64,000 nt of DNA, from the NCBI RefSeq assembly GCF_007197755.1, contig NZ_CP041636.1:3322001-3386000 (forward strand), given 5' to 3'. The stretch comes from Ferrovibrio terrae (GTDB taxonomy: Bacteria > Pseudomonadota > Alphaproteobacteria > Ferrovibrionales > Ferrovibrionaceae). Of the stretch, positions 32,397 through 42,286 are shown in pieces (the first letter of the stretch is position 1; each line of letters begins with the position of its first letter). The notes under the pieces were generated by a model, which saw only the letters and a list, made by a program, of their open reading frames with translations, searched no databases and was not told where the DNA came from. The position numbers were made by a program, and so were the translations under genes.

Positions 32397-33671
32397 ATGG
32401 CTCTTCTTCTTGCCGTTTTCTTTGCTGCATTGCTCACGGGCCTGCCGATCTTCATCGCACTGGCTGGCTCCTCTCTGGTCTACACCCACTTTTCCACAAT
32501 GATTCCGGATTTCGTGGTGCTGCACCGCATCGCCGGTGGCGTCGATTCCTTCCCACTGATTGCGGTGCCGTTCTTCATCCTGGCCGGCAACCTGATGAAC
32601 ACGGCGGGTATCACCAACCGGATCTACGACTTCGCCACCGCCGCAGTGGGCTGGATGCATGGTGGTCTGGGCCACGTGAACGTGGTGGGATCCGTGATCT
32701 TCGCCGGCATGTCGGGCACGGCCGTAGCGGATGCCGGCGGTCTGGGCACCATCGAGATCAAGGCGATGCGCGATCACGGTTATCCCGATGATTTCGCCGT
32801 CGGCATCACCGCAGCATCCTCCACAATCGGACCGATCATCCCGCCCTCGCTGCCCATGGTGATCTTCGGCGTGATGGCGAATGTCTCAATCGGTCAGCTG
32901 TTTGCCGCCGGTTTCCTGCCCGGCCTGCTGATGGCTGCCTGCATGATGGTCTATGTCGCCTGGTATGCCTGGAAGCACAAGATCGGCGCCGATCAGCGCT
33001 TCTACTGGGCTGTGCTGGGCCGCACCCTTATCGGCGCCATTCCTGCGTTGCTGACACCAGCTATCATCATCGGCGGCATGGCGACGGGTGCCTTCACGCC
33101 GACAGAAGCGGCCATTGCGGCCTGCGCCTGGGCATTGATCCTGGGCACGCTGCTGTACAAGTCGCTGAACTGGAAGCAATTCTATCGCATCTCGATGGAG
33201 ACCATCGAAACCACGGCCAGCGTACTGATTATCGTAGGTGCAGCTTCCCTGTTCGGCTGGGTGCTGACCACGACGCGCGTCACTGAACAGGTGACATCAG
33301 TCCTGCTGTCGATCACATCAGATCCGCTGCTGCTGCTGCTGATCATCAACGTGCTGTTGCTGATTGTTGGCTGCTTCATGGAGACGATTGCGGCAATTTC
33401 GATTCTGGTGCCGGTGCTGATGCCGGCCGTGCTGAAGGTCGGGATAGACCCGGTACAGTTCGGCGTCATCATGGTGCTGAACCTGATGATTGGCCTGCTG
33501 ACACCGCCGGTCGGCATGGTGCTGTTCGTGCTTTCAAGGGTGGCAAAGATGTCGTTCGATCGCACGGTGATGGCCGTGCTGCCATTCCTGTTCCCGCTGC
33601 TTGCGGTGCTGGTGCTGATCTCGATCTTCCCGCAGATCACGCTGTATCTGCCAACACTCTGGTATCGTTGA
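32397..33671 (+). CDS. dctM: TRAP transporter large permease (DctM)
   Basis: A 424-residue membrane protein of the TRAP large subunit family with about 12 hydrophobic segments. LLTGLPIFIALAGSSLVYTHF and FPLIAVPFFILAGNLMNTAGIT are the first elements, and TAASSTIGPIIPPSLPMVIFG and NLMIGLLTPPVGMVLFVLS are the two hairpin motifs. The start at ATG 32397 has GAGGG nine bases upstream; a longer TTG-started frame has no support. A hairpin follows the gene. Confidence 0.93.
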   Translation: MALLLAVFFAALLTGLPIFIALAGSSLVYTHFSTMIPDFVVLHRIAGGVDSFPLIAVPFFILAGNLMNTAGITNRIYDFATAAVGWMHGGLGHVNVVGSVIFAGMSGTAVADAGGLGTIEIKAMRDHGYPDDFAVGITAASSTIGPIIPPSLPMVIFGVMANVSIGQLFAAGFLPGLLMAACMMVYVAWYAWKHKIGADQRFYWAVLGRTLIGAIPALLTPAIIIGGMATGAFTPTEAAIAACAWALILGTLLYKSLNWKQFYRISMETIETTASVLIIVGAASLFGWVLTTTRVTEQVTSVLLSITSDPLLLLLIINVLLLIVGCFMETIAAISILVPVLMPAVLKVGIDPVQFGVIMVLNLMIGLLTPPVGMVLFVLSRVAKMSFDRTVMAVLPFLFPLLAVLVLISIFPQITLYLPTLWYR

Positions 33672-33718
33672 CCTGCGCGACCACGGGATGTTTCCCTAAT
33701 GTTCCGAGGCGGATAACA

Positions 33719-33751
33719 GCCAGCCGGACTTCCCCCTGTTGTCCGGCTGGC
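33719..33751 (+). terminator. hairpin after dctM
   Basis: GCCAGCCGGAC (33719-33729) pairs perfectly with GTCCGGCTGGC (33741-33751) around an 11-base loop. No T-run follows; probably a terminator or mRNA-end structure between dctM and the SDR gene. Confidence 0.6.
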
Positions 33752-33864
33752 CGCACTGAAATCCATCAATTAGGCGTTCCTGCAGGCCATCGCACGCGCC
33801 GGCGCTTTTCAGTCGCGGGCGGTTGGTTATTGTAGGTGTACATAAATTTGGAGGAACCCCAGCA

Positions 33865-34620
33865 ATGACATCAACAAAGGTCGCACTGGTTACAGGCGCA
33901 GGCACGGGTATCGGCAAGGCTTCAGCCATTGCGCTGGCCAAGGCAGGGTACAATGTAGTGTTGGCCGGCCGCCGGCTCGAGGCGCTCGACGCCACCGCGC
34001 GCGAAGCCGAGGCGCATGGCGTGCGCGCGGTGGCAGTGGCGACCGATGTGGGCGATCACGCTCAGGTCAAGGCCCTGTTCGCCAAGACCAAGCAGGCCTT
34101 CGGCCGCCTTGATGTGCTGTTCAACAATGCCGGCATGGGCACCCCGGCCATGCCGCTGGAAGACCTGTCATACGAGCAGTGGAAAGCCGTGGTCGATGTC
34201 AACCTGACCGGCCCGTTCCTGTGCACCCAGGAAGCCTTCAAGATCATGAAGGACCAGACCCCGCGCGGTGGCCGGATCATCAACAACGGCTCTATTTCCG
34301 CTTATGCGCCGCGTCCGTTCTCGTCGCCCTATACCTCGACCAAGCATGCGATCAGCGGCCTGACCAAAGCCAGTTCGCTGGATGGCCGGGCCTACGATAT
34401 CGCCGTCGGCCAGATCGACATCGGCAATGCCGCCACCGACATGACCGAGCGCATGAAGAACGGCGTGCCGCAGCCCGATGGCTCGATCCGGGTCGAACCG
34501 CGCATGGATGTCCAGCATGTCGCCAACGCCGTGGTCCATATGGCCAGCCTGCCGCTCGACGCCAATGTGCTGTTCATGACAGTGATGGCAACCAAGATGC
34601 CCTTCGTCGGCCGCGGCTGA
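33865..34620 (+). CDS. short-chain dehydrogenase/reductase (SDR)
   Basis: A 251-residue classical SDR. The cofactor motif is [10 protein letters not shown] (about 12-21), NNAG follows in [10 protein letters not shown], and the catalytic Ser is in [10 protein letters not shown]. Tyr156 and Lys160 are in [16 protein letters not shown] lies before ATG 33865, chosen over a longer frame from 33823. It may take part in the same catabolic locus as the TRAP genes (oxidising a hydroxy acid or alcohol), but the hairpin upstream and a 190-base gap leave that open. Confidence 0.88.
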   Translation: MTSTKVALVTGAGTGIGKASAIALAKAGYNVVLAGRRLEALDATAREAEAHGVRAVAVATDVGDHAQVKALFAKTKQAFGRLDVLFNNAGMGTPAMPLEDLSYEQWKAVVDVNLTGPFLCTQEAFKIMKDQTPRGGRIINNGSISAYAPRPFSSPYTSTKHAISGLTKASSLDGRAYDIAVGQIDIGNAATDMTERMKNGVPQPDGSIRVEPRMDVQHVANAVVHMASLPLDANVLFMTVMATKMPFVGRG

Positions 34621-34730
34621 CGCGCCGGCGGCACGACTACGCCTTTTGAATAGCTAGGCGGCTTTCGCCCGTGCCTTTATGTAATCGGCACGGCGGGGGC
34701 GGCCGTTGCGAATCAGTGAAGGAGAACGGG

Positions 34731-35057
34731 GTGAGCGACGCCATTACCCAGATGCGGGAGCAAATCCGCAAATATCAGGACGACAAGGCGCGGCTGGAGG
34801 GCGATCTGGCCACATTGGCGAAAAAGCGCCCTGAACTCGACAAGCAGATCATGGCCGCCCAGGCCAAGCTTAGGGACGCCAAGGGACCTGCGGTCCAGCA
34901 ACTCCAGAATGAAATGCGCAACGCCAAGGAAGCCGCCCAGGGCGCTGCCGGCGGCATGCAGAGTTTGCGGGGAAAAATAGCGGAACTGACCGGAAAGATT
35001 GCAGAACTGGATAAAAACATTAAAATCGTTGAAGATTTCATGCGGCCGAAGAAATAG
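34731..35057 (+). CDS. small coiled-coil protein of unknown function
   Basis: A 108-residue highly charged protein that is predicted almost wholly helical: heptads run through IRKYQDDKARLEGDLATLAKKRPELDKQI and again MQSLRGKIAELTGKIAELDKNIKIVEDF, with a central Ala/Gly hinge. GTG 34731 is chosen for the AGGAGAACGGG site directly before it. No family recognised. The pentapeptide-repeat gene begins 36 bases after its stop, so the two are probably cotranscribed. Confidence 0.75.
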   Translation: MSDAITQMREQIRKYQDDKARLEGDLATLAKKRPELDKQIMAAQAKLRDAKGPAVQQLQNEMRNAKEAAQGAAGGMQSLRGKIAELTGKIAELDKNIKIVEDFMRPKK

Positions 35058-35093
35058 GCTGCCGAGGGCACGGAAATAGGGGGCAGGGGCAGT

Positions 35094-36359
35094 ATGAACC
35101 CCATGGAAGTAGAACGGATGCTGGCACGCCATCGGGAGTGGCTGGCCAAGCGTCCCCGCGGTGCCCGTCTGAATCTCTCACTGGCAGACTTGCAGGGCTA
35201 TGATTTCAGCGGTGCCGATCTGCGCGCCGCCAAGATGTCTGGCGCGAATATGTCGCGCGCCGTCCTGGTCGAGACCAATCTGTCCGAAGCCGACCTGTTT
35301 GCCGCCAATCTGGAACGCGCGGACCTGTCGAAGGCCGACCTGACCAAGGCCGACCTGCGCGGGGCCTCGATGCGCGGCGCCACCCTGGCTGGCGCCCGCC
35401 TGATGGGGGTGGATTTCCGCGGTGGCGCACTGATGCAGGCCTCTGACAACGGCGTTGGTTTTGGCGGCCCGGATTCAAGCGGCAACAAGCCGAAAGCGAA
35501 TACCTCGGGCGCTGACCTGGCGGAGGCCAATCTACGCGGTTCGAACCTGACCGGTTCGAACATGAACGGCGTCAATCTGGCTGGCGCCAATCTCTCGCGC
35601 GCCAACCTCACTAAGGTGTCTCTGCGCAAGGCCAACCTCGCTGGCGCAGATTTCAAGGGCGCCTGCCTGCGTGGCGTCGACATGTCGCTGGCACTGATCG
35701 ACGGCGCCGATTTCCAGGGTGCCGACCTCAAGGGCGCAATCCTGGAAGATGTCGACATGGACTCCGCCAACTTCACCGGTGCCGAGCTGTTCGTCGATGT
35801 CGCCAGCTTCGGCGATACCGTCGCCAGCATCCTTCAGGAGCACGAGAAGTGGATCAAGACGGACGGGCGCGAAGGCACCCGCGCCGATCTTGCCGGCCTG
35901 AACATGGAGCGCATCGATCTTTCCAATAAGGATCTCAGCGGCGCCAATCTGAAAGGCGCGAAGCTGGCCGGTGCCAAGCTGCAGAATTCCACTCTGGTCA
36001 TGACCGATCTTTCGGAAGCCGATCTGACCGGTGCCAACCTGATCGGCGCGCTGGCCAACGGCGTCAATCTCGCCCGCGCCATCCTGCAGAAGGCGATACT
36101 CACGCGTGCCCAGCTCGGGCAGGTGCCGCTGCGTGGCCCTGACGGCAAGCCGATCGGCCGTTTCTGGTCAGCCAGTCTGGCGGCTGCCGATGCCAGCGAC
36201 GCGGATTTCTCGGACGCATTGCTGAAGGGCGCCAACCTGATCGACGCCAAGCTCAATCGGGCCCGGCTGGTGAATGCCAACCTGACCGATGCCAAGATGG
36301 TGAATGCCGATCTGACGGGCGCCGATCTGACGGGTGCGCAAATTCCGCAGCAGGGGTGA
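35094..36359 (+). CDS. pentapeptide-repeat protein with two repeat domains
   Basis: A 421-residue protein built of A(D/N)LxX repeats that fold into a right-handed quadrilateral beta-helix. The first repeat block (about 22-240) is interrupted near residues 118-138 by a Gly/Ser/Lys loop. A second helical cap (ILQEHEKWIKTDGREG, from residue 246) repeats the N-terminal one (MLARHREWLAKRPRGAR), then a second repeat block (about 262-420) follows. So the gene looks like an internal duplication of a cap-plus-solenoid unit. Such proteins mimic DNA or act as scaffolds; the role here is unknown. A coiled-coil gene lies upstream. Confidence 0.87.
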   Translation: MNPMEVERMLARHREWLAKRPRGARLNLSLADLQGYDFSGADLRAAKMSGANMSRAVLVETNLSEADLFAANLERADLSKADLTKADLRGASMRGATLAGARLMGVDFRGGALMQASDNGVGFGGPDSSGNKPKANTSGADLAEANLRGSNLTGSNMNGVNLAGANLSRANLTKVSLRKANLAGADFKGACLRGVDMSLALIDGADFQGADLKGAILEDVDMDSANFTGAELFVDVASFGDTVASILQEHEKWIKTDGREGTRADLAGLNMERIDLSNKDLSGANLKGAKLAGAKLQNSTLVMTDLSEADLTGANLIGALANGVNLARAILQKAILTRAQLGQVPLRGPDGKPIGRFWSASLAAADASDADFSDALLKGANLIDAKLNRARLVNANLTDAKMVNADLTGADLTGAQIPQQG

Positions 36360-36379
36360 TCCGGTCTATCGACCGGATC
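36358..36379. terminator. short hairpin between converging genes
   Basis: GATCCGGT (36358-36365) pairs with ACCGGATC (36372-36379) around CTATCG, starting at the last bases of the pentapeptide gene's stop codon. The minus-strand gene ends at 36394. A weak bidirectional terminator is likely. Confidence 0.5.
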
Positions 36380-36393
36380 AGCAATCTTTCCGC

Positions 36394-37590
36394 TCAGCTT
36401 TCCATGTTGCGTGCACGCTCAAGGCGCATGCGACCGGCATGGTCGATGGCTTCCTTGTAGGATTCGGGCGCCAGCGACGACAGCTTGTGGCTAAGGTTGC
36501 GTGACATCTGCCATTCCTTGCGCGGCTCGTTTTTGCTGAGCAGAGCCTTCGAGCTCAGGTTTGACAGGATGCGTTCCCACAGCGTGTCGGCGCAGAGCGG
36601 CAGCTTGTTCTCGCCCAGCAGTCGATTGACCTTTTCCAGCAACGGATCGGGCTTGGCCGGCATTTCCAGCTTACCGGCCGACAGGTCGGCCAGTGCGATC
36701 AGCGCCTCCGAGAGGCCAGGGCGCGAGCCCAGCAGGTCCTGGATCAGTGTGGTTGAATCCATGCATGCGGCCGAAATCTCATCCAGCAGCACTGCAGTGC
36801 CGTGCATCGGTCGCTCGATCATGTCGTTCAGCGCGAGATCCAGTCGTGCCGCATAGCTCGACAGCGACTGGGTCACTTTCGTCGTCTGGAAGAAGAACGT
36901 GAAGCGCAATTCATCATCTTTCATGCGCTGCGACAGACGCTCGTACAGCCGGGCATAATCATTGTTCTCGAATGCCGGCAGGTTTTTCTCGGCCAGGGCA
37001 TTGCGCGTATGCGCCATCAGCTTGTCGAACAGCGCTTCCAGTTTCTTGCTGCGTTCGGCCTGGCCGGGCAGGCCCGGCTGTGTCTGTGCGCCAGCAAGCG
37101 CATAGATACCGGCCCGCATGAAGCTGCTCATGTCGTTGAGCTTGCGCTGATGCTGCGGTGAATGAAGTAGCTCGATCGCGGTGGCATTCTGCTTGTCAAG
37201 GAATTCGCGGAAGACAGTGCCGAACGCCTTCACCGAAGGACGCTTCGCCATGTCGAAGATGGTGTCGCAGACCGGGAACACGCCCTTGTAGGGGCGCGTC
37301 GCCATCGTCTTGGGGCGGGCAGTGGCGACCTTGTTGAAGATTTCCGACTGTGTGCCGAAACCATCCGAACGCTCACGCGAGCGCAGCACCTTCACGGCCT
37401 GGAAGTCACCCATGTTGAGTAGGGCATTGGCCTGGGCGATGGCACTCTTTTCAAGCTGTTCATTGGCGTTCTGCGTGTTACTGGCCTGGCCTTCAAGCCG
37501 CTTGTCGAGCCGCCAGCGGCCATCGACCTGCACATAGATCTCGTAGGCAAAGGCGCGGGAGCCCGCACCGAACATCGAACCGAAAACCAT
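36394..37590 (-). CDS. conserved-looking protein of unknown function
   Basis: A 398-residue soluble protein that I do not recognise. The N-terminal 80 residues (FAYEIYVQVDGRWRLDKRLEG and NEQLEKSAIAQANALL) look like a small alpha/beta domain; the rest is mostly helical with many charged residues. No signal peptide or membrane helix. GGGGA precedes ATG 37590; a longer frame to 37650 has no ribosome site. It follows the 142-residue gene on the same strand (83-base gap) and faces the pentapeptide gene. Codon use is like its neighbours, so horizontal transfer is not indicated. Confidence 0.7.
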   Translation of the reverse strand: MVFGSMFGAGSRAFAYEIYVQVDGRWRLDKRLEGQASNTQNANEQLEKSAIAQANALLNMGDFQAVKVLRSRERSDGFGTQSEIFNKVATARPKTMATRPYKGVFPVCDTIFDMAKRPSVKAFGTVFREFLDKQNATAIELLHSPQHQRKLNDMSSFMRAGIYALAGAQTQPGLPGQAERSKKLEALFDKLMAHTRNALAEKNLPAFENNDYARLYERLSQRMKDDELRFTFFFQTTKVTQSLSSYAARLDLALNDMIERPMHGTAVLLDEISAACMDSTTLIQDLLGSRPGLSEALIALADLSAGKLEMPAKPDPLLEKVNRLLGENKLPLCADTLWERILSNLSSKALLSKNEPRKEWQMSRNLSHKLSSLAPESYKEAIDHAGRMRLERARNMES

Positions 37591-37673
37591 GACTTCCCCA
37601 CCAACTCGCTTTGTATGTTTTAGTCTGAATCGATCCTTGCCGCCGGACACGGTTATTGCAAGGCGATTGTCAC

Positions 37674-38102
37674 TCAGTCCTGCTTGTCGCGGCGCTGCTT
37701 CTCAGCAATCGCACGCTGCTCGACTGTCTGTAATTGCTTGGCAAACCGCTCAAAAGCCTGAGACACCGAGAGTACGAATTGGCGTTGCTGCGGTTCCGGC
37801 ATTTCCAGCGCAGCCTCGGCGAATTTACGAGCCTGCTGACGCGCCAGCCCGGCGGCGTCGCGGAACGCATCGACGCGCACCTGCTCGAATGTGGACAGGA
37901 TGCAATGTCGGGTGATGCTTTCTTCAACGGTCTTGAAAGAGGCTTCCTTGACCATGCCGTCTTTCAGCAGGTCGAAAACCAGAAGTGTCTCTTCAGAAAT
38001 CCGGTTGATGATGCCATCGACCCGCTCGCGGTCGCGCGGAGTCGGGGCCAGGTCGGGCTCCGACGGCCGCTTGTTGGAACGCTTTACGACACTGGACCAC
38101 AT
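37674..38102 (-). CDS. helical protein of unknown function
   Basis: About 142 residues, predicted all-helical: DRERVDGIINRISEETLLVFDLL, RHCILSTFEQVRVDAFRDAAGLARQQARKFAEAALE and a C-terminal coiled coil (FERFAKQLQTVEQRAIAEKQRR). No family recognised. The start at ATG 38102 is uncertain; in-frame ATGs at 38186 and 38213 would add up to 37 residues without better ribosome sites. It precedes the unknown 398-residue gene on the same strand and may be cotranscribed with it. Confidence 0.6.
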   Translation of the reverse strand: MWSSVVKRSNKRPSEPDLAPTPRDRERVDGIINRISEETLLVFDLLKDGMVKEASFKTVEESITRHCILSTFEQVRVDAFRDAAGLARQQARKFAEAALEMPEPQQRQFVLSVSQAFERFAKQLQTVEQRAIAEKQRRDKQD

Positions 38103-38295
38103 GACCCGCGGTGACGGCCCTTTCTGGCATCCGTCGGAATTGCCTTGCCCCTTGCTATAGTGCGACACAACCCCGAGGTGCGCCATGATTATGGCCGATA
38201 AATGGTTGCCCAAGGCTTAAGTCTTGATAACCCGGATCGGGTTAGCGAAATGTTCTCGGCGGGATTTGCCGAGAATCACGACAACAGGCAAGAAA

Positions 38296-38319
38296 AAAGG
38301 CCCCGCAAGCGGGGCCTTT
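38296..38319 (-). terminator. rho-independent terminator of the second Tat-exported TRAP protein gene
   Basis: AAAGGCCCC (38296-38304) pairs with GGGGCCTTT (38311-38319) around GCAAGC. On the minus strand it is followed by a run of T (from AAAAAA at 38293-38298), 24 bases after the stop of the gene at 38344. Confidence 0.88.
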
Positions 38320-38343
38320 CTCCGGGTTCAGAAAGTGGCTGGA

Positions 38344-39480
<1,137 letters not shown>

Positions 39481-39609
39481 TTATCTTCTCCCTGTTTGAC
39501 GGGCCGGACTCTGTCGGCCCGATTACCCACCGTCCTTGCAGACTGACGCTGCTTAAGACGATGGAGGGAGATTACGGGATCAGTTTCATCAGAACAATGA
39601 CTGATAAAG

Positions 39610-39634
39610 AAAAGCCCCGCAGGGCGGGGCTTTT
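39610..39634 (-). terminator. rho-independent terminator of the first Tat-exported TRAP protein gene
   Basis: AAAAGCCCCGC (39610-39620) pairs with GCGGGGCTTTT (39624-39634). On the minus strand this hairpin follows the stop of the gene at 39672 and ends in a T-run, so the two paralogues are separate transcripts or partly read-through. Confidence 0.88.
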
Positions 39635-39671
39635 CCATAGTTCGTATACTGAAAGTCTTTAGGCTGTTGTA

Positions 39672-40799
39672 TCAGCCCTTCTTCGCAGGGGCCTTGCTCT
39701 TGCGTTGGCTGGCGGCCGACATGAAGTTGTCGAAGGTGCCTTCAGCAACACGGAACCACAGCAGCTGGTCATCGCGATACTTCACCCAGCTGTCGTAGAC
39801 CTTCTTGAACTTCGGATTGGCAGCAGCGACTTCGGCGTAGACTTCGTTCGTTGCATCGAAGCAGGCTTCCATCACCGCACGCGGGAACGGGCGCAGCTGC
39901 GTGCCGCTCGCGACGAGCTTCTTCAACGCAACCGGGTTCTGCGCATCGTACCTGCCGAGCATCCAGTTGTTGCATTCCGCGCTGGCGGCTTCGAGGGCAG
40001 CCTGATATGGCTTCGGCAGGCTCGCCCACTGTGCGTTGTTGACGTACAGCGAGACCTGCGGACCGCCTTCCCACCAACCCGGATAGTAGTAGTACTTGGC
40101 AACCTTGTTGAAGCCGAGCTTCTCGTCATCATACGGACCCACCCACTCGGCGGCGTCGATGGTGCCCTTTTCAAGCGCCGGATAGATATCGCCGCCAGCG
40201 AGCTGCTGCGGTACGACGCCCAGCTTGGTGAGGATCTGGCCGGCGATGCCTGCGATACGGAACTTCAGGCCCTTCAGATCTTCAACGGTCTTGATTTCCT
40301 TGCGGAACCAGCCGCCCATCTGCGTGCCGGTGTTGCCAGCCGGGAACTGCACGATGTTGTAGTCCTTGAAGAACTCACGCATCAGTTCGAGGCCGCCGCC
40401 ATTGCGCATCCAGGAATTCTGCTGGCGCACGTTCAGGCCGAAGGGCAGGCAGGCGTCGAAGGCGAAGGTCGGGTCCTTGCCGACGTAGTAGTAGCTGACG
40501 CTGTAACCGGCTTCGACGGTGCCAGCCTGAACGGCATCGAGCACCTGCAGACCCGGGACGATTTCGCCGGCGGCGAAGACGCGAATCTGGAACTTGTTGT
40601 CGGTCAGCTCAGCGACGCGCTTGGCCAGCTGCTCGCCACCGCCGTGGATGGTGTCGAGGCTCTTCGGGAAGCTGGTGGGCATACGCCACTTGATTTCGGG
40701 CAGGCTCTGCGCGAGCGCGGGGGCCGGGAAGCTTGCGGCAGCGCCTATGCTGCCCGCGCCGGCAATGGCCGCGCCTTTCAAGAATTTACGACGAAGCAT
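39672..40799 (-). CDS. Tat-exported TRAP transporter substrate-binding protein (copy 1)
   Basis: A 375-residue paralogue of the downstream protein, with twin-arginine signal [22 protein letters not shown]. It shares the same blocks ([73 protein letters not shown]). Differences are concentrated around the middle (NNMLGRYDAQNP versus [11 protein letters not shown]), a region that could shift ligand preference. Tat export suits a protein that folds or binds a cofactor or ligand before export. No permease gene is adjacent. A 140-base leader separates it from bpt. Confidence 0.9.
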   Translation of the reverse strand: MLRRKFLKGAAIAGAGSIGAAASFPAPALAQSLPEIKWRMPTSFPKSLDTIHGGGEQLAKRVAELTDNKFQIRVFAAGEIVPGLQVLDAVQAGTVEAGYSVSYYYVGKDPTFAFDACLPFGLNVRQQNSWMRNGGGLELMREFFKDYNIVQFPAGNTGTQMGGWFRKEIKTVEDLKGLKFRIAGIAGQILTKLGVVPQQLAGGDIYPALEKGTIDAAEWVGPYDDEKLGFNKVAKYYYYPGWWEGGPQVSLYVNNAQWASLPKPYQAALEAASAECNNWMLGRYDAQNPVALKKLVASGTQLRPFPRAVMEACFDATNEVYAEVAAANPKFKKVYDSWVKYRDDQLLWFRVAEGTFDNFMSAASQRKSKAPAKKG

Positions 40800-40939
40800 G
40801 TTTGGTCCTTCTCCCTAGCGTGTCTGTCAGCCGGTATTCCGGTCCGGAAATTGAGGCTACAGGAACTACGTGTACACGGAGAATCCGTATACGTCGGGGG
40901 AAAATACCCCTCTAGGGAACCCCAGGCAAGAAACCCGGA

Positions 40940-41710
40940 TCAGACAAAGGTGGGAACGGCGGGGGCCGCTTGAGGTATCGGATCGGCTTCCTGGTCGAGG
41001 AGTCTCCAGCCCTCCTGGGTGAGGGCTTCGAGCGGCCGGAATCGGCTCTTATAGGCCATCTTCCGGCTCTCCGAGATCCAGTAGCCAAGATAGACATATG
41101 GCACGCCCAGGTCGCAGGCGTTCTGGATATGCCAGAGGATGATGAAACTGCCCGGACTGCGGTTTTCGAAGTCAGGATCGAAGTAGCTGTATACCAGCGA
41201 GATGCCGTCGTTCATCTCGTCGATCAGGCAGACGCCGAACAGGCGGCCGTCGGCGTTGCGGAACTCGGTCAGGCCGCTGCGCACCGGACTGTCTTCAACC
41301 ATGGCGCGGTAATCGGCGAATTCCATATCGGCCATACCGCCGCCATCGTGGCGCGCGGTCACATAGCGGCGGAACACCTGGTAATGCTCGCGCGTCGCGT
41401 AGGCCGGCAGGCGGCGTGCCATCACACCGCTATTCCGCCGCAGCACTCGGCGTTGTGCCTGATCGGGCTGGAAGTCGGCGGCGGGTACGCGCACCGGCAC
41501 GCAGGCATTGCAGTTCTCGCAGGCTGGCCGATACGCCAAATCCTGGCTGCGGCGGAAGCCCGCCTGGCTGAGCGCATTGTGCAGCCCATCGGGATCGTCA
41601 CCGGCCAACAGTGTCACTACCTTGCGCTCCAGCCGGCCCTGCAGGTAGGGGCAGGGCGTAGGCGGCGTCGCAAAGAAGTGCCGCAAGGGTATCTGCAGGC
41701 GATGTTTCAC
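40940..41710 (-). CDS. bpt: bacterial leucyl/aspartyl-tRNA-protein transferase (Bpt-like arginyltransferase)
   Basis: A 256-residue N-end-rule aminoacyltransferase. The N-terminal half has FFATPPTPCPYLQGR and YRPACENCNACVPVRV with the conserved Cys cluster; the C-terminal half has the acetyltransferase-like SPGSFIILWHIQNACDLGVPYVYLGYWI and the KMAYKSRFRPLE region. Bpt attaches Leu to N-terminal Asp/Glu (secondary destabilising residues), feeding ClpAP degradation. GTG 41710 is the likely start: longer frames overlap the RDD gene and lack homology. It lies at the end of the motA-motB-RDD run. Confidence 0.9.
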   Translation of the reverse strand: MKHRLQIPLRHFFATPPTPCPYLQGRLERKVVTLLAGDDPDGLHNALSQAGFRRSQDLAYRPACENCNACVPVRVPAADFQPDQAQRRVLRRNSGVMARRLPAYATREHYQVFRRYVTARHDGGGMADMEFADYRAMVEDSPVRSGLTEFRNADGRLFGVCLIDEMNDGISLVYSYFDPDFENRSPGSFIILWHIQNACDLGVPYVYLGYWISESRKMAYKSRFRPLEALTQEGWRLLDQEADPIPQAAPAVPTFV

Positions 41711-41789
41711 GTCGCAGTCCGTCCGCGTGAGAGTCGGATTGAGATTAGCGTAATTGACCGGCTTGGGGAGGGGGTAATCTGCGCTTTTC

Positions 41790-42284
41790 TCACATGCGGC
41801 CCAGGCGGCGAACCACCATCGTGCCGCAAAGCTGGTCATGCAGGCAGCGCCGGCGATTGCTGAACAGCGGCCAGAGCAGGATCAGTCCGCCGGTGAAGCT
41901 GGTTGTAACGTAAAAGACCGCAGTATGCAGTAAAGCCTGGATATAACCCGGTTTACCGCCATCCCACACCCGCACCTGCAACCCGAAGAGACGCATGCCT
42001 AAGGTTGCAGAGCCCGAACCGCCGATAGTGAGGGTGTGATAGGCGACGGGTATGGCAGCCGCTAGCAGAACCAGCAACGGCGTGGCGAGGCCGAAAGTGA
42101 TTACCGTGAAGAAGACCAAAGCGACCTTGTAGACCAGCAGCAGGCCCAGCAGGATGCAGAGGTCGATGAAATAGGCTAGGCAGCGTCGCCATAGCAGGCC
42201 ATCGAACTGTGCGGGATCAGAGAAGGGATCCACGACAGGGATCGTGGTCGACGCAAGTTCAGAAGGTGGTTTTTGATCTGACAC
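41790..42284 (-). CDS. RDD-family membrane protein
   Basis: A 164-residue RDD protein. The Arg/Asp residues are in LWRRCLAYFIDLCILLGLLL (first helix, with R-x-x-A-x-x-I-D), the middle helix in LATPLLVLLAAAIPVAYHTL, and the GSATLGMRLFGLQV loop precedes the third helix. RDD proteins are small inner-membrane proteins of unclear transport or ion function. It begins 2 bases after the motB stop and may be translated with it. Confidence 0.85.
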   Translation of the reverse strand: MSDQKPPSELASTTIPVVDPFSDPAQFDGLLWRRCLAYFIDLCILLGLLLVYKVALVFFTVITFGLATPLLVLLAAAIPVAYHTLTIGGSGSATLGMRLFGLQVRVWDGGKPGYIQALLHTAVFYVTTSFTGGLILLWPLFSNRRRCLHDQLCGTMVVRRLGRM

Positions 42285-42286
42285 GA

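Noticed and set aside
41711-41839. N-terminal extension of bpt up to 41839
   Set aside because: It overlaps the RDD gene and carries no Bpt similarity; family members start just before the FF-x-T-x-x-x-PCPYL motif, matched by GTG 41710.
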